This document shows positions 10,166 to 21,394 of a stretch of DNA of 64,000 bases, piece by piece. The stretch is from positions 248,001-312,000 of the forward strand of contig CADCXA010000019.1 in NCBI GenBank assembly GCA_902806565.1, given 5' to 3'. Origin of the DNA: Hypoxylon rubiginosum. Lineage: Eukaryota; Ascomycota; Sordariomycetes; Xylariales; Hypoxylaceae. A program made the translations under genes and the position numbers. Position 1 is the stretch's first letter, and every line of letters starts with the position of its first letter. A model generated the notes under the pieces. That model ran no database searches and was not told the DNA's origin. It was given only the letters and a program-made list of their open reading frames with translations.

Positions 10166-12906
10166 TCATATGTCGAAATGGGATTCGCCAAACGGCTCGT
10201 CATTGTTTCCCGTCTTCACAATGCCACTCATCCTGTTTGACTTCCGGAAATCAACGTCTTCGAGATCATCCCAGTCATTATCTCGGCGGTCCGCGTCGTC
10301 CATCTCTTCGTCAACGTATCGTCCCTTCATGTGATCATCTAATGAGCTCTCGTCTACAAACGTGAAACCTTGGAAGTTCGCCTGCGTAGTTGGGGATAGG
10401 GGCGTCGATGTAGCAAAACCAGTCGCTAGCTGCTGGGCCCGTTCGTTCAGCGATCCGTTGGTATTCAAAGCGTTGGTGAATTCGGGGTCGAAATATGACA
10501 CGTCCGTCTCCGACTTCAACTTCGGTTTGAAGGGCGGAGTAATCAGTTTCTTGGTTAGAATATCCCAATCAACATCGCCAAAGAATGGGTGGCGCTTCAG
10601 CTCTTCGGCATCGTCAATGGCACCTAGTCGATGCTTCGGGTTTCTGTTGAGTAAACCCTTGACGAAGTTTCTTCCCTCCTGCGAAAGCGTATCTCGAGGA
10701 AATCGGACCTTGCCGAAAGCAATGTTCTTGTACATCTGCTGGGTGTCCTCGGCGTAAAAAGGGCTCCATCCACAACACATCTCGAAGACTAGGACACCAA
10801 GAGACCAGAAGTCTACCATCTTCGTGTATCCAGCTTCGTCCAGTAAGACCTCGGGGGCTAGGTACTCCGTAGTCCCGCAAAACGTATTGGTCGTGTCATT
10901 TTGTGTCAAATTTGCCTTGGATAAACCGAAATCGCAAAGGGCGATGTGGCCGTTCGCATCAAGAAGGATATTTTCCGGTTTGAGGTCGCGATAGACGATG
11001 TCGTTGTTGTGAAGGTGCTGGATCGCGAGAATGAGCTCGGCGATATAAAATTTGGCCCGCTTCTCGTCGAATCGCCCTTCCTTCTGAAGATGCCAGAAAA
11101 GCTCGCCACCAGACATATAATCGGTGACGAGGAAGAGATCATTCTGGGTTTGGAAGGAGAACTTCAGCCCCACAATGAACGGTGACTCCGACATGGCTGT
11201 CCGGACGAGAATGTTTCGCTCTCCTACGGTGTGTGCCACCTCTTTCTTCTGGACGATGACCTTTTTCGACAGCACCTTCATGGCGTAGATCCGACCGGTA
11301 TCCTTCTTGCGCACCTGATAAACTTGGCCGAACGTGCCCTTCCCAATCAAACGTAGAATTTGGAAATCGTCTGGACCATAATGCCTCTTCTCCGTTTTCT
11401 GGTAGATCGCCTCAACGAATATTTCGCCGGTAGGCGTCTTCTCCGGGGTTGTGTCGATATTTCCTCTTAACGGATACCAGCCGCGTACGGGTTCATCCTT
11501 CCCGGGGATAACCGCTTGAAAATCGACGTGGCCGAGGAATTCTTCTCCCTGGGTGCCGTGGTCATATATCGAAATATCCACTAGCATGTCTGAATCAACA
11601 ACATCACTACTAAAGTTAGTCGATGTGTCCCGGGGACCCAATCGATCTAAGCTACTTACAATACTGCTTCGGCATCCCATTTCGGACTCGTAAAAGATGT
11701 TCGCGGGCGATTGCGAAAGGTATTGTAATCGGAGATGCTCGTGTTGCTGCTCTGGCGACTGCGCATAGGTATTGCCATCGCGCGACCCGGGTCGCTGCCT
11801 TGGCGCTGTATGGGAATGCCGCCCATTGCGATAGGTTGAGGCTGGGGCTCATCTTCATCCTCAAATGTCCGTGGTCCGTGCGAGATCAGTTCGTTCCTCT
11901 GAAACACGGCAATAACGTAGGGGTCACGACTCTTTCGTAGACCTCGCGCCTCCAGGATCTTGATGGTAAGTTTGCCTCTCTGGGATGGCGCTGCAGCACC
12001 AGTGCCTGTGGCGGAGATTGGTGTCTGCCTGCCGCCCGTGTCCGAACCATCTCCGCTGAGCTTGGATGGGGATCTTTCGTCAGCATGGGACGAATGTGTA
12101 GCTGAGAGCGTTCGAGTGGGTGTTGACGGGCCGCTCTTTTTCGATCCAACATCTGTTAGCTTCTTAAGTCGATCAATCGAAGCGGATTTAGAGAGAAAAC
12201 TGCTAGCATCGCCTGCAGGGGGTTGGGTGTCCGAAGGAGAACTGGGAGTAGTTGCAGAGGCACGATCGCCAGGAATGGAGAGATGGCTCGCATGAACGCT
12301 AGATGTAGTGACTATACTCGTAAGGGGAGATGCTAAAGTGGCCCTCCGAACTTTTAGTTGAGTGAGATCCGAGGCACTCTTGTTCAGAGAGGACCGATTC
12401 GATGAGCCGCTAGCAGCTCCGTCCGAATCGCCACTCGCATCAGACAACTTAGCCCCCCTTTCCGACGATGCTTGTGAACAAGGAGGCGTAGGGTAGGGAT
12501 GCAAGTCGGAAGCTGAAGGGCGGGAGGACTGCACCTTTGCCAGAGGTTCTATCCTCTCATGTGGAAGGAGAGGCGAAGTATCAGGCGTGAGGTCCTTGCT
12601 GCCCAGATCCGATTCTGGGCTCGGTAGTTGCTGAGGGACAGTGTTCGATTCCTTCTCTTCCTGGGGAGAGGCAAAGTGTGTCGACTCAGTCTCTGGTGTT
12701 CGGGAGGAGGAACCAGGGGGAGAAGGTAGAGAGGTAGAACGAACCTGACCGAAGTAGCTCATGATACCAGGCAGTCGTTTGTCGTGAAGATCGGGCTGGG
12801 GCGTGGCGACGCCGGATCGCGGGGTGTCGTAACCGATCTGGTCTGTGCCATCGTCCTCCGTAGTTGAGGTCCTGCTAATCCTGTTAATGGCCATCATCTT
12901 GGACAT
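10166..12906 (-). CDS. sch9: SCH9-type AGC kinase with C2 domain
   Basis: Two exons on the minus strand: 12906-11660 and 11606-10166, joined through a 53-base GTAAGT...TAG intron with a CTAAC branch site; 895 residues. A long Ser/Pro-rich N-terminus (1-310) is followed by a C2 domain (about 311-485) interrupted by an insert of about 60 residues near the exon junction. The kinase domain starts at 497: GKGTFG 504-509, Lys526, YRDLKPEN 621-628, DFG 641-643, T-loop TFCGT with Thr657, and APE 666-668. The AGC tail has a turn-motif candidate Ser820-Pro and a hydrophobic motif FQGFTF with Thr831. C2 plus AGC kinase is the SCH9/Sck layout; in yeast Sch9 is the main TORC1 substrate controlling ribosome biogenesis, nutrient response and lifespan. 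An acceptor four bases earlier is the main alternative at the junction. Confidence 0.92.
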
Positions 12907-13400
12907 CAGGACGAACAGTCAAGATGTTCTCGAGACTGGGATGAGGGGAGGGAGGAAATCAAATAGGGTGTAGCTCGACGAGTGGGTGAAACAAGTATCA
13001 AGTAGATGTACACATCATAAAGAAAAGCAATATGAAGTTTGTGGTGGGATCTTGGAGAGAGGACATTTCGAAGTAGGGCACATCCAATAACGGCGCTCCA
13101 AAGGGAATTCGAAGGCTCTGTGGCGCCTCCAGTTACCCATCAACGCGAGGAGCTAGGCGAGGCGGGAAACGAGACGGGAGGGCAGGTGGTAAAAAAGGGC
13201 GAAATTTTCACGAGCTTGTTTCGTCCTGCCGAACCCCATGCTGCTTTCGTAGCGACCACCCATGACACTCGCCATGTGGTAACCCAGAGGGGATTTGGAG
13301 GGGGATGTTGGAGGGGAGTCTGAAGTGGGGGCAAAAGGGGAGGGGGGGGCGTTTGGAGATGGATCGACACGAGGTGGGGTGAATGCAGAGAACAAAGAAC

Positions 13401-13438
13401 GGTGACATAGTGACATAGTGACATGTAGTGAGTGACAT
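13401..13438. repeat. GTGACATA-type tandem repeat
   Basis: About four degenerate copies of an 8-10 base GTGACATA(G) unit in the region upstream of SCH9. Confidence 0.7.
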
Positions 13439-15821
13439 TGGGCTCCGGCTGGTGGGTTTCTGGCATCCTTAGCAGGGCTCTGGGCCTCCTGGGCCTCTCT
13501 GGGCTTCCTAGGCTCTGGCTCTTCTGCGGCTTGTTGCACTGGCGAGTCAGAAGTCAGGCTTTTCGATATGACAATATACCTATAAGCCTCGTCCAGACCC
13601 CGCGCGTCGCGTTCGCCGCAGAACGGAGCCGAACCAGGTATTATGGAACCCGTTCGCTGCGAACATCGGTGGCTAGCCATGATTGTGCAACCCAGATAAG
13701 CCAGTAGCGAAGAGGAAAGGCCGAGCTGGGGAACTAGGCGGTATACGTTCCGTAAGCTTCCCGGGGTGATAGACGACCTGACTTGAACCATGGCATAGCG
13801 GGCAAACTTGGCCAGGAAGCTAGCTGACGACGGGGTTGCGGGATGGCCCACGACGCTGGCGAGGATGAATTCGGCGTAACCGTAGCTCGGAATACTGGGT
13901 AATAGACCAGAGTACTAGACAGCCAGAAGTACAGCCGTCGGCGCACGACTCATCCAACCGGTTCCATTGCGGTCGAGTAAGGTACCTCTAAAAATACCAG
14001 GGGGTTCTAGGTCCAAGGCGTCCAAGATCCAACTTTGGAATACCCTTGAGCAACTGCTCCGTAATCCGATGGCGAATATTGGCTAAACGGGAAAGAGATC
14101 CAGAAAACCTGGTAGGAAACTTGGGAGCGAAATAGCGGAATTTGCGACAGGCGGAAAATAGGAGAAATAGGCAAGTGACAGCAAGTACCCTCGGGTGGTT
14201 GGATTGATTGATAGGATATTGAGATATTTGGATATTGGGTACTGGATATTGGATATTGGGGGATGCGGGATACGGAAGCGAGGAGCATGGAGCATGGGGA
14301 AGGGAGGCCCGAATAGTTTTGAAGTGAGAATTACAATAATAAAGAGATGGAGCAATTAGGAACGTTTTCTACACATTCCCTTTTGCCCTCTTTTTCTCTG
14401 TTTCCACTTACTTTGACATCATGGCCTGCGTTGCTCGCCGGAGCAAGTCAAATCCTCCCTCTGAACCTGACATGATGACGGATCAAAGGTAAAGTTGATC
14501 TCTCACCTAATGCCAGGTTCCCTATCCAAGCGCTCCCTAAACTTTGTCGTGGACCGCCAGCAGCTGGGAGGCGAGTGTCGCGTGGCGGCTGTGGATAGTT
14601 GATTTGATGTGCGAAAATGAGGAAGAAAAAGATACCTGAAATACCAGACAACCTCGTCTGGTTGGAGATTTGAGGTTTGACGTGAGCGTGGGGGTTTTGG
14701 GTTTTTTTTCTTCTGGGAGGGAAGAGAGGAGAATTGATTTGCGTGAGGGGAAAGGTATTTTCTCTCCGGCGTCAGTGGTGTTTTTTTGGTAAAATGATGT
14801 TGCGGGTTCGCGGGTGATGAAGGAGACGTTGCGTTGTAGTTGATGTCTCGCTGCTGAAAAAAAGGCGGGCTTGCAGGTTGGGTGGGCTTGGTAGGGGCTT
14901 GGGTGCTTGGTGCTTGATGCTTGGTAGGCTTCGGTGGGCTGGCACTTGGTGGGCTAGCACTGCGTGGGCTGCAGTTCTGCGGGCTGCCAAAGTTGCTTGC
15001 GGGCTTGTGATTGAGCCTGAGCCTGAGCCTGAAAGCCTGATGGGTCTGAATGGACAGCCGTTAGGAAGGGCAGAAGGGGCAGAAGGGTCTCAAATCCCAA
15101 AAATGGGAACTAAAAATTCAATCGGGACAAGCTACGAAAAGGCCCGGAAACGCCTAGTGGCTGGCTTGGCCCTGACTGGTTGACTGGTCTTAGGCCCTTA
15201 GCTGGTACCCGCCGCCCGCCGGTAACAGCAACATGGGTCCTTCAAGCTCTCTCGTGTACTATGTACGGCCAAGGTATCTTTTAGGTATAGATCAAGGCAA
15301 AGAGGTACTTACAAACTACCAAGGTACTTGACCACTTCCACTTTCACGAGAGGGTCCTTCGGACAGCGGGGTTCTTTCTCCTCGTGTACGAATTCAATAG
15401 GTGAGAAGGTGAGGTAATGCACTATTGCGATAAATAGCTGTCTCGTCGTCAGGGCTCGGGGCTCAGGACTCAAGGGAAACAGATCTACGGTACGGTAACT
15501 ATACGCGGCAATGTTAGGTACATTAGTATGTTATATTCAAGGTTGGTTCATTTCCTTTTTTTCTTCCTTCTCTCCTTTTAAACTTGTTCTGTAAATTCTG
15601 TAAATGGTGTGGGAAAATATATGGTACGGTACCTAAATAGTTTCGTCTTCGCTTAAATTCAGCTCTCTTTCTCCTGTATACCGATACCGAAATCAGCCGA
15701 CCATCATGAGTTCCTGATGTGATTCGGTGTGCCTGTTGGAGAAACCGGCGAGCTCTCTAGGGGTACTTGGGTTGATCTCGAGGCCTCCTCTCTTCTCCAA
15801 GGTGTCTTCTATGTTCTATCT

Positions 15822-15847
15822 GGGACTGGGACTGGGACTGGGACGGG
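15822..15847 (+). other. G-quadruplex-type motif, five GGG runs
   Basis: GGG runs at 15822-24, 15828-30, 15834-36, 15840-42 and 15845-47, separated by ACT or AC loops. This satisfies the standard G3 with loops of 1-7 rule with one spare run and very short loops. It lies in the gene-free region about 2.9 kb upstream of the SCH9 start. Confidence 0.7.
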
Positions 15848-17694
15848 TGTGATCTGAATGCCGTGGCCAGCGGCATGCCTGATAGGGAAGGCGATCGTAC
15901 CTAGGTCTAGCTAGCCGGCTAGGTCGAAAGCGAGATCTATGTCGCAATTCTGAAACTAGCCGCGCTGTGATGATCTTTCGGCGCCGGGCCTGGGGCGGGA
16001 ACTGGCTATTACAAAGGTCTGATGAATTAGTTCGAATTCGCAAGTACGCAAGTACGAGCCGACGGGAATATCAATGATTTCAAATAGGTACGGTATATAC
16101 TTGTTAAACGGTACGATATAGATAGGCGATTTGTGTGTCGTGTAAGTATTCGTGTATTCGTGTATTCGTATTAAAAGAAAAGATCCAGAAATTCGGTTTA
16201 TTGGTTATTGGTTACCATGTACATAGTGGATCTAGGGTCCTCACTGACGAATATTCGCCGGAGCGAGCAGAAGCTGAGGTCGTTTGTGATCTAAGACTTG
16301 CTGATCTATATACCTTCTTACGAAACCATATGACGGGCTGTTCCTGTAAAACCAAGTTTCCTAGGTTTCATATGGCTATGTCGCAAGTATGTAAGCGGCG
16401 GGATCCGGGAGGATTTCCATCTTGACGATTTCGATGACATGACATCTAAAAACTGACAAGGCCAGGACAGCCTGTTTCTTGTCATTGTCATTGGCTTGTT
16501 ACCCAAGACGGCTATGGCTCATGATGGGTACGACCATGAACAAGCTTGACAGGTACGGTTACGTTTCTAGAAATCTCGAAGAGCGGTGTCGAGGGCAAAC
16601 TCCTTTGACAATTGATGCCATAAGCCCAAAATACCTGAATACATGGGAATCCTTCGAGTTCGAGGGTTGGATTGGACGGTCATTACGGTGGTACAGCAAC
16701 ATAGTACCTAACTAATATATCATCGTGGTGGGTACCGCTTGATAGGATATCCGTGGTTCCTGAATTGACGGCGTTTACCACCAGCACTAATAGCAGAATG
16801 CCAGCATTTCCTAATTGAAGATTCCCTGCAATCCCATCTCTCTCTTTCTTTCTCCCCCAACTGACGCGTTCGCCGACCACGACGGAACGGGCGCTGACGA
16901 GGCAAAAAGATACCTGGCATAACCGCAACCCAAACCTGGAAGAGGAACCTCCTTTCCGTGGTTGGCCCCCTATTTAATAACGACTTCGAATCAATTTAGT
17001 GAGTAAGCGACATGATGATTGCAGTTATTGGTTCGTTAATGGTACGCACTACGCACTACACACTACACACTGCTGATATTTCAGCAAGGCGAAGTCGAGT
17101 TAATATTCACGACCTGCACTAATCCGTTGGTACATAGTAGCGCCCGCAGCGGATTAGATGAGGAAATGAGACAAAATGTCAAATATTCATATCCGTTTGT
17201 ACCAGACCTATCGTCATGGTCAAACACCTAGTGCCTAGTTCTACCTAAGCAACATGTAGGTAGCCCTGCATACTATGTACACTATGTAGTACCTCCGATG
17301 TTTGTTCTCCTTTCGATTGCAGGAACATTTAGCTTCTTAAGATGGTGGAGCACATCATGTACACATGCAAAAAGTTGCAACATGTCCCCCTAGACTCTAT
17401 AAACCCCTATTTCGGGGGTAGGATTCTTATTGCCAGTATATGTAACTGAGAGTCGGGCCAACTGTTGGTGTGTTGGGGAAAAGGAAGAGACACAGCTTGT
17501 TGCTGACCGAACATCTGGTAATGATAGGCTTCCTATTTGCCTGTCATTGATAGGCATGTCTCTTTTTCGTGCCGCAGCGGCGTATGACAGACGAACAACA
17601 TGTGCTCCCCCAATCCTGTGCCTTGGCATGTTGTCTTGTGTCAAAAGTCTTATTTGATATGTACTTATATTCATATGTATATATATACTTGTAC

Positions 17695-17716
17695 ATATAT
17701 ATATATATATATATAT
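17695..17716. repeat. (AT)n microsatellite
   Basis: Twenty-two bases of alternating A and T, flanked by further AT-rich sequence from about 17670. Confidence 0.9.
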
Positions 17717-17987
17717 GGTGTTCTTGTATGCCCGTAGCTAGAAGAGACGTTCTACATACAATACCGATAGATGCAGCCGAACTGTGACACATGCGCAAGC
17801 CACCGATCTCAAACGTTGGACCAGATGCGGGATGAGCGGGATGGATCGTGGTGGTGATGAGCATGCGAGTCATGAGATTTTCCTTCTCGGACCCTGCACT
17901 GCCTTGTATCTATATCCGGGGTTTGGTTGCGACAGATACGACTGTTCTATTGAATGTACGGACATATATATGTGTATGTATGTCTGT

Positions 17988-18060
17988 GGGTGGGTGTCAG
18001 TGTGGGTGTGGGTGTTGGTTGGTGTGGGTGTGTAGGCGTGTGAGCGTGTGAGCGTGTGAG
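17988..18060 (+). repeat. GGGTGT/GTGTGAGC low-complexity tract
   Basis: G/T-rich tract. GGG runs at 17988-90, 17992-94, 18004-06 and 18010-12 make a second, weaker quadruplex candidate with one 9-base loop. Toward its right end the unit changes to GTGTGAGC repeated about three times. Confidence 0.75.
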
Positions 18061-20487
18061 CGTGGTGCTGTATATGTGTGTGTACTGTAGTACTGTCGCA
18101 TACCAGCCAAGCTGGCTAGATCGTGCGACCACACTGTCTGTCTTCTCTACCTCGCTCGGCTACGCAAGTGTGGTTTTATAATTAGTCGAAGCCCTGAGCC
18201 TAGCAAAAATCCAAGAGTACGGATTGCCAAGGCGTTGAGCTCCAGTTCAACGGATATCCGGATCTTCCAGGGGCTATCTTATTACTTTCTTCACCATTTG
18301 TCTTGCATCCACGCGATCCTTAGCTCGCGGTGGAAAACTCTGAGCCGGGATTTGTGCTCTTATTAACCTTGAATCCGACCGTAGGTCCCACGCGTCCCAA
18401 CCCGAACGGACGGATCGAGGACCTCAACCCGCTCGGCCCCATTCCGTATTTTTCATACCTTATGTACCTAGTAGTAGCCACTCCCGGGGCGGGGGCATAA
18501 TGTTTGCTGCGTACCCCCGAGTGCGCAGATAGGAACAGCCAGTAGTAAGCAAGCAGCCGATGCTACGTAGGTTACTCGATTTAAGCCTTTCGGAAATTAT
18601 CAGGCAGAATGGAGAGACAGATGAGAGAACGTGAGACTTGATACTTGGAAGACGAAGATGGGAACGGAACCCTTGTCGCCATGTGGTAACCGGGCACACC
18701 CACCATCAAGCCCCGACGGACGGCTCAGTCCCGTTTCTAGTTCTAGGGTTCTAGGTTTCTACGGTTCTACTATGTAGTGTTCTAGGGCAGATGCCAGAGA
18801 CGGGAGATCGGGTATCGAGTGCCAACCCCGCGCAAAAGCTTGTCCACCAGTCGCCGGGCTTCTACAAGAGCAGGGAGCTAATGGGGTGTTGGAGACGGTA
18901 TGATGAACGAACCCTGCTGCGGTATCTACCGTACGCACGTATATGTATAGGTAGGGGTTATGGGTTTGTTGTACAGCTGGTAGATGTCTAAGGATTGGAG
19001 GGATCCCGAAATTGGAAGTCTAGAACTCGATTCGTACACGGCGTCGTTCCTCATGGGCTTACCTATTTTGCGATCACTGCCCGCCAGCCCGCCTGCCCGC
19101 CAGCCTGCTCGCTGCCCACCCACCATAGGCGTATCGAGACGTGTCGAGAACGTACCCGTACCGTGCGTTTTCGTATCCTTCCCTTTAGAGATTGCCTCAG
19201 ACTTGTCTGTCTCGTTTGGGCATCACACCTCATGCAGAGGGCGAGCCCTACATAGTAGTAGTATGTACTGTAGACTGTAGTCTGTAAGTCTGTACTACAT
19301 ACAGTATGATAGTACTTCACACGCCGAGATTATGTCCGCGCCTAGGGCTACGATTACTTAAGCCGCTCTCGGTCCGGATACCAGCCCTGATCCACCTTGG
19401 CCCCGACCATTGCCTTGGACGGTTTCGAAATCCCGAATCTACCTGCTAATGTAGGTAGGTAGTATGTGCCATTTATGTATATGTATATGTATAATCACGA
19501 ACGCACGGATTGATTAAAAGCGCCATCCTCTCCTAGAAATATCGATCCTCTCCATATGCCTGGCCTACTTTAGCAACCCGCTCGTACGATGAACAGGATG
19601 AGGCTGCTGTCGGATTTCTGACGCGTACGCACATGCACCGGCAGAGGGGGAGGGTAGCATGAAAGGATAGATATGTACATATATCAGCACACTGGGAGTG
19701 GCGCCAATATAAGGATCAAATTCTGCTGGTAACATATTGGGAACTGTAACCTGAGTTATCTTCCCTAGCTAAGGAGCCTCCTCTGAATCTGAGCACTCTA
19801 TTAATAAAACGAAACATCTAGTACCCACCAGCCAGCGCTGACGAATGGATGCACCAACTATGATATTCACCTAGGTTGTGATAAGTATTGCTATACTATA
19901 GGTTCAAATGTCGCCACTCTTTGGAATCTTGATCCAAACTACCGCGCGTGAGCCGAAGCCAAGCTCCTGTTAGCCTAGTCATAATTCGAAATCACCAATA
20001 GTATGGGCGAATAGGTGGCGGCTCGAGAGGAGAAGATGTTTCCGGGCTATCTGACGCGAAACTCCAAGATAGCGATGGCAATGAGAAGGACAATGAAGAT
20101 GGACCCCCTACCGACCCCCATTCTGCATGTCTCGCCATGTTTTCAACTTGCAACCAACAAAGAAAGCTCTATCTTGCCCACATGCATACGGCGATGTCAA
20201 AGAGTGTTTCAGGCATTGGGGTTTTGACTAGATGACACTTGTGGCGTGGCTGCGTGGCCATCTACATACTATATTGTTACCTGCTTCCTGTGCTATGACG
20301 CGTTCGGACCCCTAACTCCCTTACCTTCATACCTTGGCACGTATCTGCTAGCTATGTAGCTATCTGCTTTTTTAGGAGATACGGGTACTTCTAAATGTGG
20401 CTAAGAGAAACATTCGCCAACAAGCTGTTCTACCCGGTCAACTTGCAGAATGCATCAGATAAGCCAGCACGGTCTAGGAGGAAGTTT

Positions 20488-20505
20488 CCCCCCCCCCCCC
20501 CCCCC
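20488..20505. repeat. Homopolymer run of 18 C
   Basis: Eighteen consecutive C on the plus strand. Runs of this length are prone to sequencing error, so the exact length is uncertain. Confidence 0.85.
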
Positions 20506-21394
20506 TTACGTGGGCACGGCCGTGGTACATAGAAAAGGGGTATCGCCAATGAAACGGCGGCAATGACAGTTATGACTTCATCGGAACAAGGAAATCTTAC
20601 ATATCTGCATATGCCTGCTGAGAAATGATCGTATCCTGGGATGTTATCCTTACTAAGTATGCACGATGTTGTCAGCACCGAGTTTGGGATAGTCGAGAAA
20701 ACAGAGATGGTAGACTTATGGTTGAATCACGTGGATACCCTCACTTGCATCGGCTCTTTTTGACCTGTCACTCGAGTCTCGGCCATTAGGATAGCATGGG
20801 GGAAAACCGAACGTCAAATTCATCGCGAGTTAGGGCAGGTTATCTGTATCTAATCTTTCTGCATGGCGTCAAAACCCATATCGAAGCCACCCATGGCGCA
20901 AAAGCCTCCGTAATGGGATAGATGTAAGGTCAAGCTTACTTATCCCCAACTCTGCTTCGAGGTCCGGTAGACCTGGGACCCATTCAACCCTCGTCCACTT
21001 CCATGCCACCTGCAGACAACAAAAGAAAAAACTGGCTTGCATATGCTCTTCGTAACCAGGCGAAAATGTCCTAACCTGGGAGTGGGCATTCAGCGCAATC
21101 CCGTAAATATCATCCATACTTCGTTTCCTCGTCATGATATCATTGACCGCAAAAAGCAAAAACCGGACCAGACGCGCGAGCGTCGAGACCGGGTTCGAGG
21201 GTATCAATGAGAAAATCTAATATCAAAACGCAATGCAATGCAACCGAAGCAAATGCATCCATCCCCTCCCATTCTTTAATTCCGCATATTCCTGCACTCG
21301 AGAGCTGTTGTCTTGGCCGTGTACTACCATAGACCATAGAGACTCGTAGATATCGCGTCTCTCTCTTGGTACGGTGTGCCGTGCGAAAGGGCGT

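Larger units (their letters stand above)
12907..21394. other. 8.5 kb region without a supportable gene
   Basis: This lies between the 5' end of SCH9 (minus strand) and the 3' end of the Q-rich gene (minus strand). The left few kb should be the SCH9 promoter and possibly a long leader. Open frames are short or lack ATG starts; the longest (13153-13851, minus) begins at GTG and is low-complexity. Repeats: GTGACATA-type units 13401-13438, GGATATTG-type units about 14210-14260, GGGACT units at 15822-15847, an AT run at 17695-17716, GGGTGT units about 17988-18060, TTCTAGG-like units about 18735-18785, an imperfect inverted repeat about 19258-19315 and a C18 run at 20488-20505. I see no transposon ends or tRNA. 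Confidence 0.55.

Noticed and set aside
13401..13438. Possible CRISPR-like repeats
   Set aside because: Short degenerate head-to-tail units without spacers in a eukaryotic genome; a simple repeat.
13153..13851. 232-codon open frame on the minus strand upstream of SCH9
   Set aside because: It begins at GTG, is Pro/Ser low-complexity, shows no domain and lies where the SCH9 leader or promoter is expected.
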